From Nonomuraea typhae (lineage in GTDB: Bacteria > Actinomycetota > Actinomycetes > Streptosporangiales > Streptosporangiaceae), in the NCBI RefSeq assembly GCF_009760925.1, contig NZ_VRLV01000020.1:62001-126000 (forward strand): a DNA stretch of 64,000 bases, written 5' to 3'. Below the pieces are notes generated by a model. The model ran no database searches. It saw only the letters and a list, made by a program, of their open reading frames with translations, and was not told the DNA's origin. This document shows, piece by piece, positions 11,403 to 20,426 of this stretch (its first letter is position 1; each line of letters begins with the position of its first letter). The position numbers were made by a program, and so were the translations under genes.

Positions 11403-12650
11403 ATGCGTATTCTCATCGCCCCCAGTGGTTTCAAGGAGTCCCTGAGCGCGGGGACGGTCGCCGCGGCCATCGCCCGTGGGGTGCGCCGCGTGCTGCCGTT
11501 CGCGCGCACCGAGTCGCTCCCCCTGGTCGACGGGGGTGAGGGCTCGGCCGCCGCGCTGGCCGAGGCGCTGGGCGGGCGGCTGGTGCCCCGCACGACGACC
11601 GGTCCGGTCGGCGATCCCGTGGCCGCGCACCTGGCGCTGCTGCCCGATGGGACGGCCGTGGTGGAGATGGCCGCGACGGCCGGGCTGCGCCTGGTGCCGC
11701 GTGATCGGCGCGACCCCGGGCTGACCACCACCTACGGCGTCGGCGAGCTGATCGCCGCGGCGCTCGATCACGGCGTGCGGCGCGTGCTGGTCGGCTGCGG
11801 CGACTCCGGCACCTCCGACGGCGGCGCGGGCGCGCTCACCGCGCTCGGCGCGCGGCTGCTGGACGCCGGCGGGCGCGAGCTGCCCCCGGGTGGTACGGCG
11901 CTGGCCCGCCTCGACCGGATCGACGCCTCCGGGCTCGACCCGCGGCTGTCCGCCGTCGAGCTGCTGGTGGCGTGCAATCCCTGCAACGTGCTGTGCGGGC
12001 CCAACGGGGTGGCGCGGGTGTTCGGGCCGCAGAAGGGGGCCACGCCCGAGCGGGTGGCCGAGCTGGCGGCCGCGCTGGAGCGGTGGGCGGAGATCCTGGA
12101 ACGCGACGTGCTCCCGCATCGGGGCGCGGAGCTCGGGGCCGGAGAGCTGCGGACGGCGCCGGGCAGCGGGGCCTCCGGCGGGCTCGGAGCCGGGCTGGCG
12201 GCGGTGGGCGGGCGGCTGCTGCCCCGGTTCGAGGTGCTGCTCGGCCACGTGGACCTGGACGCGCGGATCGCCGCCGCCGACCTGGTCATCACCGCCGAGG
12301 GCGCCATCGACGCCCAGACGCCGTCGGGCAAGATCCCGGCCGAGGTGGCGCGGCGGGCCAAAAGGTACGGCAAGCCGGTGCTGGCCCTGGCCGGGACGAT
12401 CGGCGCCGGCGCCGGCCAGGTGCACGCGGCGGGCATCGACGCCTTCGAGAGCATCGTGCCCGGGCCCATGCGGCTGGCCGAGGCGATCGACGGCGGCGAG
12501 GAGTTCCTGGTGGATGCGGCCGAGCGGGCGCTGCGCATGGTGATGGTCGGCGCCCGCCTGGCACAGGCGGCCCGTCCCCGGTGGCGGGCCGAGTCCCCGG
12601 ACGCCGCGGCGGCCCGCCGTACCGGGAGGGTCAGGGGGATGGTCGCGTGA
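11403..12650 (+). CDS. Glycerate kinase
   Basis: 415 residues of the GlxK/GarK-type glycerate kinase family. Motifs: RILIAPSGFKESLSAGTVAA at the N-terminus, SLPLVDGGEGSAAAL, VEMAATAGLRLVP, TTYGVGELIAAALDHGVRR, GCGDSGTSDGGAGAL, CNPCNVLCGPNGVARVFGPQ, KGATPE and ITAEGAIDAQTPSGKIPAEV. It phosphorylates glycerate for entry into glycolysis. GAAGGA overlaps the transporter stop and sits at the right distance for the ATG at 11403, favoured over the ATG at 11397. The last 20 bases overlap the convergent response regulator. Confidence 0.93.
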   Translation: MRILIAPSGFKESLSAGTVAAAIARGVRRVLPFARTESLPLVDGGEGSAAALAEALGGRLVPRTTTGPVGDPVAAHLALLPDGTAVVEMAATAGLRLVPRDRRDPGLTTTYGVGELIAAALDHGVRRVLVGCGDSGTSDGGAGALTALGARLLDAGGRELPPGGTALARLDRIDASGLDPRLSAVELLVACNPCNVLCGPNGVARVFGPQKGATPERVAELAAALERWAEILERDVLPHRGAELGAGELRTAPGSGASGGLGAGLAAVGGRLLPRFEVLLGHVDLDARIAAADLVITAEGAIDAQTPSGKIPAEVARRAKRYGKPVLALAGTIGAGAGQVHAAGIDAFESIVPGPMRLAEAIDGGEEFLVDAAERALRMVMVGARLAQAARPRWRAESPDAAAARRTGRVRGMVA

Positions 12651-13308
12651 TCGGGCGGAACTCCGCGTCCACGAGCCCCATCCGGTGGGCCACCACCGCC
12701 GCCTGGATGCGGTTGCGCAGCCCCAGCTTCTCCATCACCGCGCCCACGTGCGTCTTGACCGTCGTCACCCCCACGTGCAGCGACTCGGCGATCTCGTTGT
12801 TGGACAGCCCGGAGCCCAGGAGGGTCAGCACGTCGAGTTCCCGGTCGGTCAGGTGGGCGGGCGGGGCGGCCTCGCTGCGGACGTCCTCGGCGGCCAGCGC
12901 GCGCTCCATCACCCTGCGCAGCACCGAGGGCGCCAGCAGCGGCTCCCCGACCGCGGCGCGGCGCACCGCGTCCACCATGCGCTCCGGCTCGTCGTCCTTG
13001 ACCAGGAAGCCCAGCGCCCCGGCCCGCAGGGCGGCGTAGACGTTGGAGTCCTCGGCGAAGGTGGTCAGCACGACGATGCGGGCCGCCGGGTCGGCCTTGA
13101 GGATGCGCCGGGCCGCCTCCAGGCCGTCGACCCTGGGCATGCGCAGGTCCATGAGGATGACGTCGGGCCGGTGCCGCATGGCCTGCCGTACGGCCTCGGC
13201 GCCGTCGTCGGCCTCGCCGACGACCTCCATGCCGCCGGCGGCCTGCAGGAGCATGCGGACGCCGGCGCGGACCAGGGCCTGGTCGTCGGCGATCAGGACG
13301 CGGATCAT
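12631..13308 (-). CDS. NarL/LuxR-type response regulator
   Basis: 225 residues. The receiver domain starts MIRVLIADDQALVRAGVRML, with the phospho-acceptor Asp54 in VILMDLRMP and Lys in FLVKDDEPE. The C-terminal LuxR HTH is LTDRELDVLTLLGSGLSNNE followed by VTTVKTHVGAVMEKLGLRNR. It overlaps the kinase gene by four bases (ATGA), so the two form a two-component pair. The target is unknown. Its 3' end overlaps the glycerate kinase gene on the other strand by 20 bases. Confidence 0.95.
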   Translation of the reverse strand: MIRVLIADDQALVRAGVRMLLQAAGGMEVVGEADDGAEAVRQAMRHRPDVILMDLRMPRVDGLEAARRILKADPAARIVVLTTFAEDSNVYAALRAGALGFLVKDDEPERMVDAVRRAAVGEPLLAPSVLRRVMERALAAEDVRSEAAPPAHLTDRELDVLTLLGSGLSNNEIAESLHVGVTTVKTHVGAVMEKLGLRNRIQAAVVAHRMGLVDAEFRPITRPSP

Positions 13309-14915
13309 GCGGCGCTCCCCCGGGCGCCGGGCAGCGTGGCGCTGAGCAGCCAGCCGCCCTCGCCGTCGGGGCCGGCGGTCAGCGCGCCGCCGAGGGCCCG
13401 CACGCGCTCGCGCATCCCGGCCAGGCCCTGGCCGGAGGAGGGCAGCGGCTCGCGGACGGTGGGCGGCGGGCCGTTGCGTACCTCGACCGACAGTCCGCCG
13501 GGGGTGCGCGCCGGGGTGAGTCGGACGTTCACGCGGGTGCCGGGGCCGGCGTGTTTGAGCACGTTGGTCAGTCCTTCTTGGACGATGCGGGCAGCGGAGG
13601 CGCGGGCCACCAGCGACGCCTGTTCGGCGGCGGGGTCCACGTCGAGTTTGACGACCAGGCCGGCGGCGGCCACGCGCTCGGCCGACTCCCTGACCACGTC
13701 GGCGGGGTCGGCGGGCAGGTCGGGCTGGCGGTCGGGGTCGCGCAGCAGGTCGAGCAGGCCGCGCAGGTCCTGGAGGGCCTGGTGGCCGGTCTCGCGGATG
13801 TCGGCGAGCGCGTCGGCGACGGGGCCGTCGGGCGCGGCGTAGCGGGCGGCGCCCGCCCTCAGCACCATGGCGCCGACGTGGTGGGCGACGATGTCGTGCA
13901 CCTCGCGGGCGATGCGCTCGCGCTCGGCGAGCTGGTCGGCGCGCACCTGGGCCACGGCCAGGCGGGCCGACTCGCGGGCGCGCAGCCGCTCGGCCGCCTG
14001 CGCCTCCTGGCGGGCGCCGATGTAGCGGCCGATGGCCACGGGCGTGACGACCATGGCCATGAGCATGACCGCGCGGATCGGGGTGGTCTCGACGCCGGGC
14101 TCGACCACGGCCATGGCGCCGAGCAGGCAGGCGGCCAGGTAGACGACGGTGGTCCACATCCACGAGGCCACCCGCATCGCGAACACGCCGATGGAGATGA
14201 ACACCAGCAGCATGCTGGTGTTGACCACCTGCGGCAGGTAGGTGTCCGCGGCCATCAGCAGCAGCCCCTGCAGCAGGAAGACGATGCCGGGCAGGCGGCG
14301 GGCGATGCCCAGCGACAGCCCGGCGGTCACCGCCAGCAGGCCGGTCACCCAGACGGGCTGCGGGGCCGCGTGCCAGCTCGTCCAGGTGGTGAGGACGGCG
14401 TAGGCGACGCCGCCGGCCGCCAGCAGCACGTCCGGCGTGATGGTGCGCTCCTCCAGCCGTACGGCGGGGCGGCGCAGATAGGCGCCGAGCAGGGCGGGGA
14501 ACAACGCGATCCCCACCGAGTACATCCACGCGGTGGAGGTGAGCGCCACCCCCGGGTCGGCGATGTTGAACGCGCTGGCCAGCGCCCCGGCGGCCACGCT
14601 CAGCACCGTCCACGGCCACTCGGTGCGGTAGGCGGCGGCGCCGAGGGCGGCGCACAGCAGCATCTGCGCGGAGTTGGAGGTGAACGACCCGATCTGGTCG
14701 GTGTAGACGAGAAACGCCGACAGGTAAAAGACGACGGGCACCGGCCAGTGGCGCACGAACCCCATCGGCGCCCCGACCAGCACCGCGAACAGCGCCACCG
14801 ACAGGGCGGGCTGGGCGTCCCAGGCCGGCGCCTTGCCGGAGAGCAGCAGGTCCAGGCTGATACCGGAGGCGGCCAGGAGCACATCGAGCGGCACGCCCCG
14901 CCATCGCCATCGCAT
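13305..14915 (-). CDS. Sensor histidine kinase, HisKA_3 (NarL-partner) family
   Basis: 536 residues. The N-terminal ~300 residues hold about 8-10 membrane segments with no obvious extracellular sensor domain. The phospho-acceptor histidine lies in ERERIAREVHDIVAHHVGAM, followed by an ATPase domain with IVQEGLTNVLKHAGPGTRV (N-box) and SGQGLAGMRERVRALGG. I chose the ATG at 14915. A TTG two codons upstream is possible. The kinase should phosphorylate the overlapping regulator gene downstream. The stimulus is unknown, but a membrane-embedded sensor is typical for cell-envelope stress kinases. Confidence 0.93.
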   Translation of the reverse strand: MRWRWRGVPLDVLLAASGISLDLLLSGKAPAWDAQPALSVALFAVLVGAPMGFVRHWPVPVVFYLSAFLVYTDQIGSFTSNSAQMLLCAALGAAAYRTEWPWTVLSVAAGALASAFNIADPGVALTSTAWMYSVGIALFPALLGAYLRRPAVRLEERTITPDVLLAAGGVAYAVLTTWTSWHAAPQPVWVTGLLAVTAGLSLGIARRLPGIVFLLQGLLLMAADTYLPQVVNTSMLLVFISIGVFAMRVASWMWTTVVYLAACLLGAMAVVEPGVETTPIRAVMLMAMVVTPVAIGRYIGARQEAQAAERLRARESARLAVAQVRADQLAERERIAREVHDIVAHHVGAMVLRAGAARYAAPDGPVADALADIRETGHQALQDLRGLLDLLRDPDRQPDLPADPADVVRESAERVAAAGLVVKLDVDPAAEQASLVARASAARIVQEGLTNVLKHAGPGTRVNVRLTPARTPGGLSVEVRNGPPPTVREPLPSSGQGLAGMRERVRALGGALTAGPDGEGGWLLSATLPGARGSAA

Positions 14916-15044
14916 GGACAAACGCTATCCCCGAAGCCCAGGTGGCCGGTCATCCCAACGGAGGACCGCCTCTCCTCCAAGTGGCCGGAAGAATGGCCCA
15001 TCGACCGAGCGGCAGCCGCGGATCGATGCCGTAAGTTTCCTCAC

Positions 15045-15635
15045 ATGTCTAACGACACCGCACTCTTTCTGGGCCAGTTCCTGCGCTCCCCGGGGACGAT
15101 AGGCGCGCTCGCACCCAGTTCCCGGCGGCTGGCCGAGGCGGTAGCCGCCCCGGTCCCGGAACGCGGAGAGCCGGTCGTGGTCGAGCTCGGCCCCGGCACC
15201 GGCCCCTTCACGGCCGAGATCCAGCGCCGCCTGTGCGGGCGGGGACACCACCTCGCCATCGAGCTGAACGACCAGCTGGCCGGGCTGCTGGCCGAGCGGT
15301 ACCCGCTGGTGGACGTGGTCCGCGACGACGCCGCCCGGCTGCCGGAGCTGCTGGCCGAGCGCGATCTGACCCGTGCGGACGTGGTCGTCAGCGGCCTGCC
15401 GTGGGCCGCCTTCCCCAACGCCTTGCAGCGGCAGCTGCTCGGCGCGGTGTGCACGTCGCTGGGAGCCGGCGGCGCCTTCACCACCTTCTCCTACATCCAC
15501 GCGATCCCGCTCAGCGCGGCCCGGCGCTTCCGCGCGCTGCTGGCCGAGCGCTTCGAGGAGGTCATCCCGGGCCGCACGGTGTGGCGGAACGCCCCGCCGG
15601 CGTTCGTCTTCCACGCGCGCCGGCCGAGGCCCTGA
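15045..15635 (+). CDS. SAM-dependent methyltransferase, phospholipid N-methyltransferase / rRNA-dimethylase-like fold
   Basis: 196 residues. The SAM motif is VVELGPGTGPFTAEIQRRL, with the second acidic strand at HLAIELNDQL and a GLPWAAFP motif where DNA/RNA amino-methyltransferases have NPPY-like residues. The N-terminus (FLGQFLRSPGTIGALAPSSR) is typical of the PmtA-like group that methylates phosphatidylethanolamine. It is divergent from the histidine kinase with about 130 bases between them. The substrate cannot be fixed from sequence. Confidence 0.82.
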   Translation: MSNDTALFLGQFLRSPGTIGALAPSSRRLAEAVAAPVPERGEPVVVELGPGTGPFTAEIQRRLCGRGHHLAIELNDQLAGLLAERYPLVDVVRDDAARLPELLAERDLTRADVVVSGLPWAAFPNALQRQLLGAVCTSLGAGGAFTTFSYIHAIPLSAARRFRALLAERFEEVIPGRTVWRNAPPAFVFHARRPRP

Positions 15636-15681
15636 CCGCGGGGCCTCGACCTCGAACAGAACTTCTTTCTAGGATGGCGCG

Positions 15682-16863
15682 ATGGACTTCACGCTTCCGG
15701 AAAGCGCGCTGGCCGTCCAGCGCGGCATCGGCGACATCTGCTCCCGGTACGACATGGATTACTGGCAGCGCTGCGAAGCCGAGAAGCGGTGGCCGGAAGA
15801 GGTGTGGGCGGAGCTGGCCAAGGGCGGCTGGCTCGGCCTGGCCGTACCCGAGGAGTACGGCGGCGGCGGGCAGGGCCTGCTGGAGCTGGCCGTCGCCACC
15901 GAGACGCTGTCGGCCTCCGGGTCGGCGGGCGGCTCGGCGTTCACCTACGTGCTCACGCCCGGCTTCGGCGCGCTCACCCTGGCCCGGCACGGCAGCGCGG
16001 CGCAGAAGGCCGAGCTGCTGCCGAAACTGGCCACCGGCGAGATCGAGACCTGCTTCGCCCTCACCGAGCCGGACGCCGGCTCCAACTCCCTGGCCATCAC
16101 CACCTCCGCCCGCCGCGACGGCGACGAGTTCGTGATCAAGGGGCAGAAGATCTGGATCACCGGCGTGCAGCGCGCCACCTGGATGCTGCTGGTCACCCGG
16201 ACGATCCCGGCCGCCGAGGCCGGGCCCCGCACCAACGGGCTGACCGTCTTCCTGGTCAACGTGCCGGACGCGGTGGCCGCCGGGCAGCTCAGCTACCGCC
16301 CGATCCCCAAGATGGGGGCCAACACCACGCCGTCGAACATGGTGTTCCTCGACGACCTGCGGGTGCCCGCGAGCGCGGTCGTGGGCGGGGTGGACCAGGG
16401 CGCGCTGGTGTTGTGGGACATCCTCAACCCCGAGCGCATCCTGCTGGCCGCCTCCGCCCTGGGCGGGGCCGAGGTGGCGTTGCGGGTGGGCGTGGAGTAC
16501 GCCAAGCAGCGGGAGGTCTTCGGCCGGGCGATCGGCGCCAACCAGGCGATCGCCTTCCCGCTGGCCCGGGTGAAGGCCAAGATCGAGCTGGCCCGGCTGA
16601 TGTTGTACAAGGCCGCGTGGTCCTTCGACCGGCAACTGCCCTGCGGCACCGAGGCCAACATCGCCAAGCTGACCGCCTCCCAGGCCGCGTGGGAGGCGGC
16701 CGACGCCGCGTTCCAGACCCACGGCGGCATGGCCTACTCCCTGGAGTACCCGGTCGCCCGCCTGCTCACCGACGCCCGGATCGGCAAGGTCGCCCCGGTG
16801 ACGGAGGAGCTGCTGCTGAACTACCTCGCCACCCAGGTGCTCGGCCTGCCCCGGAGCTTCTGA
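15682..16863 (+). CDS. Acyl-CoA dehydrogenase
   Basis: 393 residues, FAD-dependent alpha,beta-dehydrogenation of an acyl-CoA. Visible motifs are CFALTEPDAGSNSLAITTSA, KIWITGVQRATWMLLVTRT, RVKAKIELARLMLYKAAW, QTHGGMAYSLEYPVARLLTD and the probable catalytic Glu near VTEELLLNYLATQVLGLPRS. The ATG is preceded by AGGATGG. It ends convergently only 15 bases from the enoyl-CoA hydratase stop. The two enzymes could act in the same breakdown pathway although they lie on opposite strands. Confidence 0.93.
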   Translation: MDFTLPESALAVQRGIGDICSRYDMDYWQRCEAEKRWPEEVWAELAKGGWLGLAVPEEYGGGGQGLLELAVATETLSASGSAGGSAFTYVLTPGFGALTLARHGSAAQKAELLPKLATGEIETCFALTEPDAGSNSLAITTSARRDGDEFVIKGQKIWITGVQRATWMLLVTRTIPAAEAGPRTNGLTVFLVNVPDAVAAGQLSYRPIPKMGANTTPSNMVFLDDLRVPASAVVGGVDQGALVLWDILNPERILLAASALGGAEVALRVGVEYAKQREVFGRAIGANQAIAFPLARVKAKIELARLMLYKAAWSFDRQLPCGTEANIAKLTASQAAWEAADAAFQTHGGMAYSLEYPVARLLTDARIGKVAPVTEELLLNYLATQVLGLPRSF

Positions 16864-16878
16864 GCGCCGGATGGAGGA

Positions 16879-17661
16879 CTAGAAGGCCGGCGGCCGCTTC
16901 TCCCGCACCGCCCGGACGCCCTCGCGCACGTCCTGGCCGGTGAAGCCCAGGAACTCCATCGCCAGCGAGGCGTCGAAGGACGGACCGGCCAGCCGCAGCC
17001 AGTTGTTCAGCGAGTACTTCGTCAGCCGGATCGCCTCCTGCGACCCGGCGGCGAGCTTGCCGGCGATCTCCAGGGCCGTCTCGTGCACCCGGTCGTCGTC
17101 CACGCACAGGCTGACCAGGCCCATGCGCTCGGCCTCCTCGCCCGAGACGGGCTCGCACAGCAGCAGGTGGTACTTGGCCTTGGCCATCCCGCACAGCAGC
17201 GGCCAGATGACGGCGGCGTGGTCGCCCGCGGCCACGCCGAGACGGGTGTGGCCGTCGATGATGCGCGCGGTACGGCCGGCCACCGAGATGTCGGCCAGCA
17301 GCGCCACGGCCAGCCCGGCGCCCACGGCGGGACCCTGGATGGCGGAGACCACCGGCTTGGCGCAGTTGAGCACGTTGTAGACGATGTCGCGGGCCTCGTG
17401 GAAGACGCGCAGCCGGGTGGCGTGGTCGGCGGTCATCTCCTCGATCATCGACAGGTCGCCGCCGGCGGAGAACGCCTCGCCCTCGCCGCGCACCACGACG
17501 GCGCGGACCGCGTCGTCGCGGTCGATCTCCCGCCAGATCTCGGCCAGCTCGCGGTGGCCGGTCATGTCCACGGCGTTGCGGCGGCGCGGCTCGCTGATGG
17601 TTACGCGCAGCACGCCGTCGGCCGGCATGTCGGTCTTGAGCTTCTCCAGCCGGTAGGTCAC
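16879..17661 (-). CDS. Enoyl-CoA hydratase/isomerase family protein
   Basis: 260 residues with a GTG start overlapping the upstream hydrolase stop (GTGA). Crotonase motifs: RNAVDMTGHRELAEIW, oxyanion-hole region EGEAFSAGGDLSMIEE, AIQGPAVGAGLAVALLADIS and RLGVAAGDHAAVIWPLLCGM. The usual second catalytic Glu is not obvious, since AAGDHAA occupies that stretch, so hydration is not certain and another crotonase reaction is possible. It is co-transcribed with the alpha/beta hydrolase upstream. Confidence 0.88.
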   Translation of the reverse strand: MTYRLEKLKTDMPADGVLRVTISEPRRRNAVDMTGHRELAEIWREIDRDDAVRAVVVRGEGEAFSAGGDLSMIEEMTADHATRLRVFHEARDIVYNVLNCAKPVVSAIQGPAVGAGLAVALLADISVAGRTARIIDGHTRLGVAAGDHAAVIWPLLCGMAKAKYHLLLCEPVSGEEAERMGLVSLCVDDDRVHETALEIAGKLAAGSQEAIRLTKYSLNNWLRLAGPSFDASLAMEFLGFTGQDVREGVRAVREKRPPAF

Positions 17662-18578
17662 GGGCCCAGGTCCTCCCGCAGCCGGGCAGCCACGTACTCG
17701 CGGGCCTCGATCGCCTGGTCGAACAGGCCGGGCAGGCCGAAGAAGCTGTGCACGGCGCCCTCGAACCTGCGCACCTCGACCGGCACGCCGGCCTCCGCCA
17801 GGCGCTCGCCGTACCGCTCGCCCTCGTCGCGCAGCACGTCGCAGCCGGCGCTCACGACGGTCGCGGGGGCGAGCCCCGCGCAGGAGGGCAGGCGCAGCGG
17901 GGACAGGGCCGGGTCGGCGGGGTCGGCCCCCGGTGCGTACTGCTCGAAGAACCAGGCCATCTCGGTGGCGTCCAGCCCGAAGCCCTTGGCGAACTCGCGG
18001 TAGCTGGGCGTGTCGAGCGCGGCGTCCATGACCGGATAGATCAGGCACTGATGGGCCAGGCCGAGGCCCGCGTCCCGCGCCTGCCAGGCGGCCACGGCGG
18101 CGAGGTTGCCACCGGCGCTGTCGCCGATGACGGCCACGCGGCCGTTGCTCTGGTAGAAGGCGGGGCGGGCGAAGACGTCGCGGAGCACGGCCCAGGCGTC
18201 GTCGGCGGCGGCCGGGAAGGCGTGCTCGGGCGCCAGCCGGTAGTCGACCGAGATCACCACGGCGCCGGTGCGGATGGCCAGGTCGCGGCCGAGGGCGTCG
18301 TTGCGCTTGACGCTGCCGAAGACGAAGCCGCCGCCGTGGAAGTAGACGACGGTCGGCAGGGCGTCCTCGCCGCGGTCGGCGCGGTAGATGCGGACGGGCA
18401 CGCCCTCGGCGCTCTCGTCGCGCACGAAGGGCAGGTGGGTGATGGGCCCGCGCTCGGCGGCCAGGGCGTCTTCCGCGCGCATCCGCTGGATGGCGCCCAG
18501 ATCGAGCGTGCCCGGGTCGACACCCAGGTCCGACGGGTAGCGCGCGACGTAGTCCCGCGCCTGGGGGTGCAGCGGCAT
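17658..18578 (-). CDS. Alpha/beta hydrolase, hormone-sensitive-lipase (HSL) family
   Basis: 306 residues from the ATG at 18578. The oxyanion-hole motif YFHGGGFVFGS, nucleophile motif GDSAGGN, acid region CDVLRDEGERYGERL and histidine in EGAVHSFFGLPG complete the catalytic triad. It is an intracellular esterase or lipase with no signal peptide. It overlaps the enoyl-CoA hydratase by four bases, which suggests it releases a carboxylic acid that is then handled as a CoA ester. The natural substrate is unknown. Confidence 0.92.
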   Translation of the reverse strand: MPLHPQARDYVARYPSDLGVDPGTLDLGAIQRMRAEDALAAERGPITHLPFVRDESAEGVPVRIYRADRGEDALPTVVYFHGGGFVFGSVKRNDALGRDLAIRTGAVVISVDYRLAPEHAFPAAADDAWAVLRDVFARPAFYQSNGRVAVIGDSAGGNLAAVAAWQARDAGLGLAHQCLIYPVMDAALDTPSYREFAKGFGLDATEMAWFFEQYAPGADPADPALSPLRLPSCAGLAPATVVSAGCDVLRDEGERYGERLAEAGVPVEVRRFEGAVHSFFGLPGLFDQAIEAREYVAARLREDLGP

Positions 18579-18588
18579 GATCCGAAGC

Positions 18589-19272
18589 CTAGCGGGCCGC
18601 CTCCACGAGCGCATCGAAGAGCTTGATCTCCTCGGCGCGTTCCGGATGCCATTGCACGCCGACGCCGAAGCGGTGCCCCTGTAGCTCGATGCCCTCGACG
18701 ATCTGGTCGTCGGCCCAGGCCACGGCGAGCAGCCCCGAGCCCAGGCGGCGCACCGACTGCACGTGCGGCGCGTTCACCTCGACCGTGTCGCCGACGGCCT
18801 TGCCGAGCTTGCTGGAGACGCTCACCTGGATGACGTGGGTGCCCTGCTCGCCGTGGCGGTCGTGATCGAGCACCTCGGGCAGCCACGGGATCAGGGTGCC
18901 GCCCTGGGCGACGTTGAGCACGTGCATGCCGCGGGCGACGGCCAGGATCGGCACGTCGGCCTGGACGGCGGCGCGGGCCAGGGCGAGCTCGAAACGGTCG
19001 CGGTGGACCTGCGGCTCGGGCACGCGGCCGTCGTCGTCCTCGCCGTAGTTCTGGGGACCGACCTCGACTCCTCCCGACAACACGATGCCGCCCAGCCCGC
19101 GCACGTAGTCGTCGATCGCGTGCAGGCCCAGCGGCGGCAGGATGACCGGCGCACCGCCCGCGCGGGTGACGGCCTTGGCGTACGAGGGCGGTGAGAGGAC
19201 CGCCTCCCTGACCCAGTCGCCCCAGCGGGCGGCCTCGAAGTAGGCGGTGATACCGATCAGGGGTCGAGACAT
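18589..19272 (-). CDS. PuuD-like class I amidotransferase homologue lacking the catalytic cysteine
   Basis: 227 residues. Family features are intact: LIGITAYFE, YAKAVTRAGGAPVILPP, GIVLSGGVEVGPQNY, LNVAQGGTLIPWL and the C-terminal GVQWHPE with His and Glu. The nucleophile elbow, normally GICRGMQ, reads AVARGMH, with Ala113 (codon GCC) where Cys is required. As written it cannot carry out gamma-glutamyl hydrolysis by the usual thiol mechanism. It lies 10 bases upstream of the HSL-type hydrolase in the same direction, so probably the same operon. It may have a binding or regulatory role. Confidence 0.85.
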   Translation of the reverse strand: MSRPLIGITAYFEAARWGDWVREAVLSPPSYAKAVTRAGGAPVILPPLGLHAIDDYVRGLGGIVLSGGVEVGPQNYGEDDDGRVPEPQVHRDRFELALARAAVQADVPILAVARGMHVLNVAQGGTLIPWLPEVLDHDRHGEQGTHVIQVSVSSKLGKAVGDTVEVNAPHVQSVRRLGSGLLAVAWADDQIVEGIELQGHRFGVGVQWHPERAEEIKLFDALVEAAR

Positions 19273-19441
19273 GCGATCTCCAGGGAGTTGGGGCCTCAAG
19301 CCCCATCATGGCGCACACCATTTCGGTTATGTCGGCTCTCCCGGAGATCCCGTTCTGTCACTTCTATCCCCGCCCGATTCACGCCGCCGGCCGTACGTCC
19401 GCTGTTGATCCACTTTTCAGCCGTACGGCGCGGCCGCCCGG

Positions 19442-20338
19442 TCACCGGTGGGCGGCCAGGAGGTCGCGGGCGGCGCGGGCGAAGGCGAGCACGCGGGCGG
19501 TGCCGCCGCCCGAGCGCCACATGAGCCCCCACTCGACCGGCGGCGCGTCGGCGAGGAGCACGTACGCCACGTCGGGGCGCTGGTAGTAGCGGCGGGTCTG
19601 GGCGCCGACGGGGAAGACGCCGCGCCCGGCGCCGACCAGCGTGAGCGCCTCGTGCAGGGTGGCGGCCACCGGGCCCGGCGTGATCCGGCGGCCCGCGGGG
19701 GTCTGCCGCGGGGTGCGCTCCTCGCGGTGGGACTCGGGCACGCTCTCGGGCAGCCGCAGGACGGGGACCCGGGCCAGGTCCTCCACGGAGACGCCGTCGC
19801 GGCGGGCGAACGGATGCCCGGCGGGCACGGCCAGCATCCGCGCCTCGCGCACCAGCACCGGTCCCGCGACGACACCGGCCGCCTCCATCGGGAAGGCGGT
19901 CAGCGCCAGCTCGGCCACGCCGTCGCGCAACCAGGGGACGACCTCGCCGAGCTGCGCCTCGACGATGCGCACCGCGCAGCCGGGCTGGCGGCCGGAGAAC
20001 TCCCCGGCCGCGCCGGCGACGAGCTGCCCGGCCGCCGCGCCGACGAAGGCGACGGTCAGCGTGCCGGTGATGCCCCTGCCCGCCTCGGCCGCGCGCTCCA
20101 TGGCGGCCCCGATCAGCTCCCAGGCGGGCCGCAGCTCCTCGTGCAGCTGACGGCCCACCGGCGACAGCTCCACCCGGCGGCTGCTGCGCTCGAACAGCGG
20201 CACGCCGACGCGCCGCTCCAGCTTCTTGATCGTCTGGCTGACCCGGGCGGTGGTCACGTGCAGCCGCGCCGCCGTACGGCCGAAATGCAGCTCCTCGGCC
20301 AGCGTCAAGAAGGCTTCGAGCTCGTATTTCTCCAGCAT
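19442..20338 (-). CDS. LysR-family transcriptional regulator
   Basis: 298 residues. The N-terminal HTH is MLEKYELEAFLTLAEELHFG followed by RTAARLHVTTARVSQTIKKL and LERRVGVPLFERSSRRVELS. A periplasmic-binding-type effector domain follows (GTLTVAFVGAAAGQLVAGAA near residue 90). It is divergent from the NTF2-like gene with an 88-base gap, the usual arrangement for a LysR and its target. The ATG at 20338 fits the family N-terminus. Confidence 0.93.
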   Translation of the reverse strand: MLEKYELEAFLTLAEELHFGRTAARLHVTTARVSQTIKKLERRVGVPLFERSSRRVELSPVGRQLHEELRPAWELIGAAMERAAEAGRGITGTLTVAFVGAAAGQLVAGAAGEFSGRQPGCAVRIVEAQLGEVVPWLRDGVAELALTAFPMEAAGVVAGPVLVREARMLAVPAGHPFARRDGVSVEDLARVPVLRLPESVPESHREERTPRQTPAGRRITPGPVAATLHEALTLVGAGRGVFPVGAQTRRYYQRPDVAYVLLADAPPVEWGLMWRSGGGTARVLAFARAARDLLAAHR

Positions 20339-20426
20339 GCGCCACCCCGGACCGTTAATTCTCGCTTCACGAGCGTTGCACAGAGCCGCATTGATGGCGA
20401 GAGCGTTCCACAACAGGATGACCCGC

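Noticed and set aside
12631..14910. 759-codon minus-strand frame running through both two-component genes
   Set aside because: Only its last 225 residues (the response regulator) are real. The first part is an out-of-frame shadow of the histidine kinase.
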